Positions 4,676 through 5,176 of a stretch of DNA of 5,176 nucleotides are shown here, piece by piece. The notes under the pieces were generated by a model. It ran no database searches. It worked only from the letters and a program-made list of their open reading frames with translations, and was not told where the DNA came from. Source of the stretch: Rhizobiaceae bacterium UBA1291 (GTDB lineage: Bacteria; Pseudomonadota; Alphaproteobacteria; Rhizobiales; Rhizobiaceae); contig DBUL01000078.1 of NCBI GenBank assembly GCA_002307905.1, positions 6,655 to 11,830 of the forward strand, written 5' to 3'. The position numbers and the translations under genes were made by a program. Positions within the stretch are counted from its first letter, which is position 1; every line of letters starts with the position of its first letter.

Positions 4676-5176
4676 CCATCCGCCGGTCGTCTGCGCCGGC
4701 CGGGTTGCCAATGCCATGCGGTTGACCGCGCTCGACGAGGCAGCCGAGGCGATCGGCTTGCAGGTCGGCCAGGGCCTGGCGGAAGCGCGTGCCATTTGTC
4801 CGGCGCTTGACGTCGCCGAGGACGACCCGTCGGCCGATCAGCGCTTTCTCGGCGCGATTGCCGACTGGTGTGACCGCTATACGCCGCTGGTGGCGCTCGA
4901 CGGCTCGGACGGACTGATGCTCGATATCACCGGCTGCGCCCATCTGTTCGGCGGCGAAAAGACGATGATCGAGGATATTCTTCACAGGCTTCTCCAGCTG
5001 GGGCTCGATGCGCGCGGCGCCATTTCGTCGGCGCCGGGCCTGTCCTGGGCGACGGCTCGCTTTTCCAGCCGTCAGGTGGTTGCCGACGAAGACATCGCGG
5101 ATGTTCTCTCTCCCCTTCCGCTGCGCTCGCTCAGGATCGATGCCAGGATGGCGGCGGCGCTGGCGCGGGTCGGGCT
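4515..5176 (+). CDS. imuB: ImuB, catalytically inactive Y-family polymerase homologue (N-terminal part)
   Basis: ImuB is the Y-family-like scaffold that joins ImuA, the beta clamp and the polymerase DnaE2 in SOS mutagenesis. 220 codons are present and the frame is open at the right edge; the full protein is usually about 500 residues. Visible parts: RRILALWFPRLSTDRLARRRWG (23-44), PPVVCAGRVANAMRLTALDEAAEAIGLQVGQGLAEARAICP (56-96), ADWCDRYTPLVALDGSDGLMLDITGCAHLFGGE (116-148), RGAISSAPGLSWATARF (167-183) and LPLRSLRI (201-208). Active Y-family enzymes have an acidic DxD motif where ALWFPRL stands, and SxDE where G131-type residues give SDG (D132, G133), so the polymerase site is lost. A stop in this frame at 4500-4502 limits the start to ATG 4515 or 4521; GGAG (4507-4510) lies 4 or 10 bases before these. 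Confidence 0.92.
   Translation, partial: MKMTACFTPQLPLMPVQGPLTGRRILALWFPRLSTDRLARRRWGLSWRSTGRPDHPPVVCAGRVANAMRLTALDEAAEAIGLQVGQGLAEARAICPALDVAEDDPSADQRFLGAIADWCDRYTPLVALDGSDGLMLDITGCAHLFGGEKTMIEDILHRLLQLGLDARGAISSAPGLSWATARFSSRQVVADEDIADVLSPLPLRSLRIDARMAAALARVG

Overview
The window looks like a chromosomal segment of an alphaproteobacterium of the Rhizobiaceae (Rhizobium, Agrobacterium or Sinorhizobium type). The sequence is GC-rich with GC-rich third codon positions. Gene content and order fit that group: leuB and leuD close together, then a citrate-lyase-beta-like gene with a DUF1737 partner, a GlcG/HbpS-type gene, a small zincin, and an imuA-imuB cassette. A LexA box of the alphaproteobacterial type (GAAC-N7-GAAC) sits in front of imuA. 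The genus is inferred from familiarity with these families, not from a search.

Left third (1-1325, minus strand). The 5' end of leuB (cut by the window edge), a complete leuD, and a 79-residue membrane protein of unknown function all point left. leuD and leuB give the isomerisation and dehydrogenation steps of leucine synthesis. They are separated by 162 bp that hold a strong imperfect hairpin just after leuD and a possible promoter for leuB. The 141 bp ahead of leuD hold a UUCG-capped hairpin on the minus strand.

Middle (1437-3133, plus strand). A CitE-like HpcH/HpaI-family enzyme is followed by a DUF1737 protein whose ATG overlaps the enzyme's stop codon (ATGA), so the two are probably translationally coupled. 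The enzyme's ATG has no clear Shine-Dalgarno sequence and is abutted by a perfect 8-bp inverted repeat. After a 156-bp gap comes a GlcG/HbpS-type (haem-degrading domain) protein.

Right third (3130-5176). A minus-strand zincin-like metallopeptidase converges on the GlcG/HbpS gene, with the stop codons overlapping by 4 bp. Divergently from it, imuA and the start of imuB form an SOS mutagenesis cassette; its usual third member, dnaE2, would lie beyond the right edge. imuA overlaps imuB by about 155-161 bp, far more than a simple coupling overlap.

There is no tRNA, rRNA, CRISPR array, insertion sequence or attachment site that I can support, and no gene-free stretch longer than about 160 bp. Nothing here clearly amounts to a new system. 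The least understood parts are the CitE-like/DUF1737 pair and the small membrane protein.
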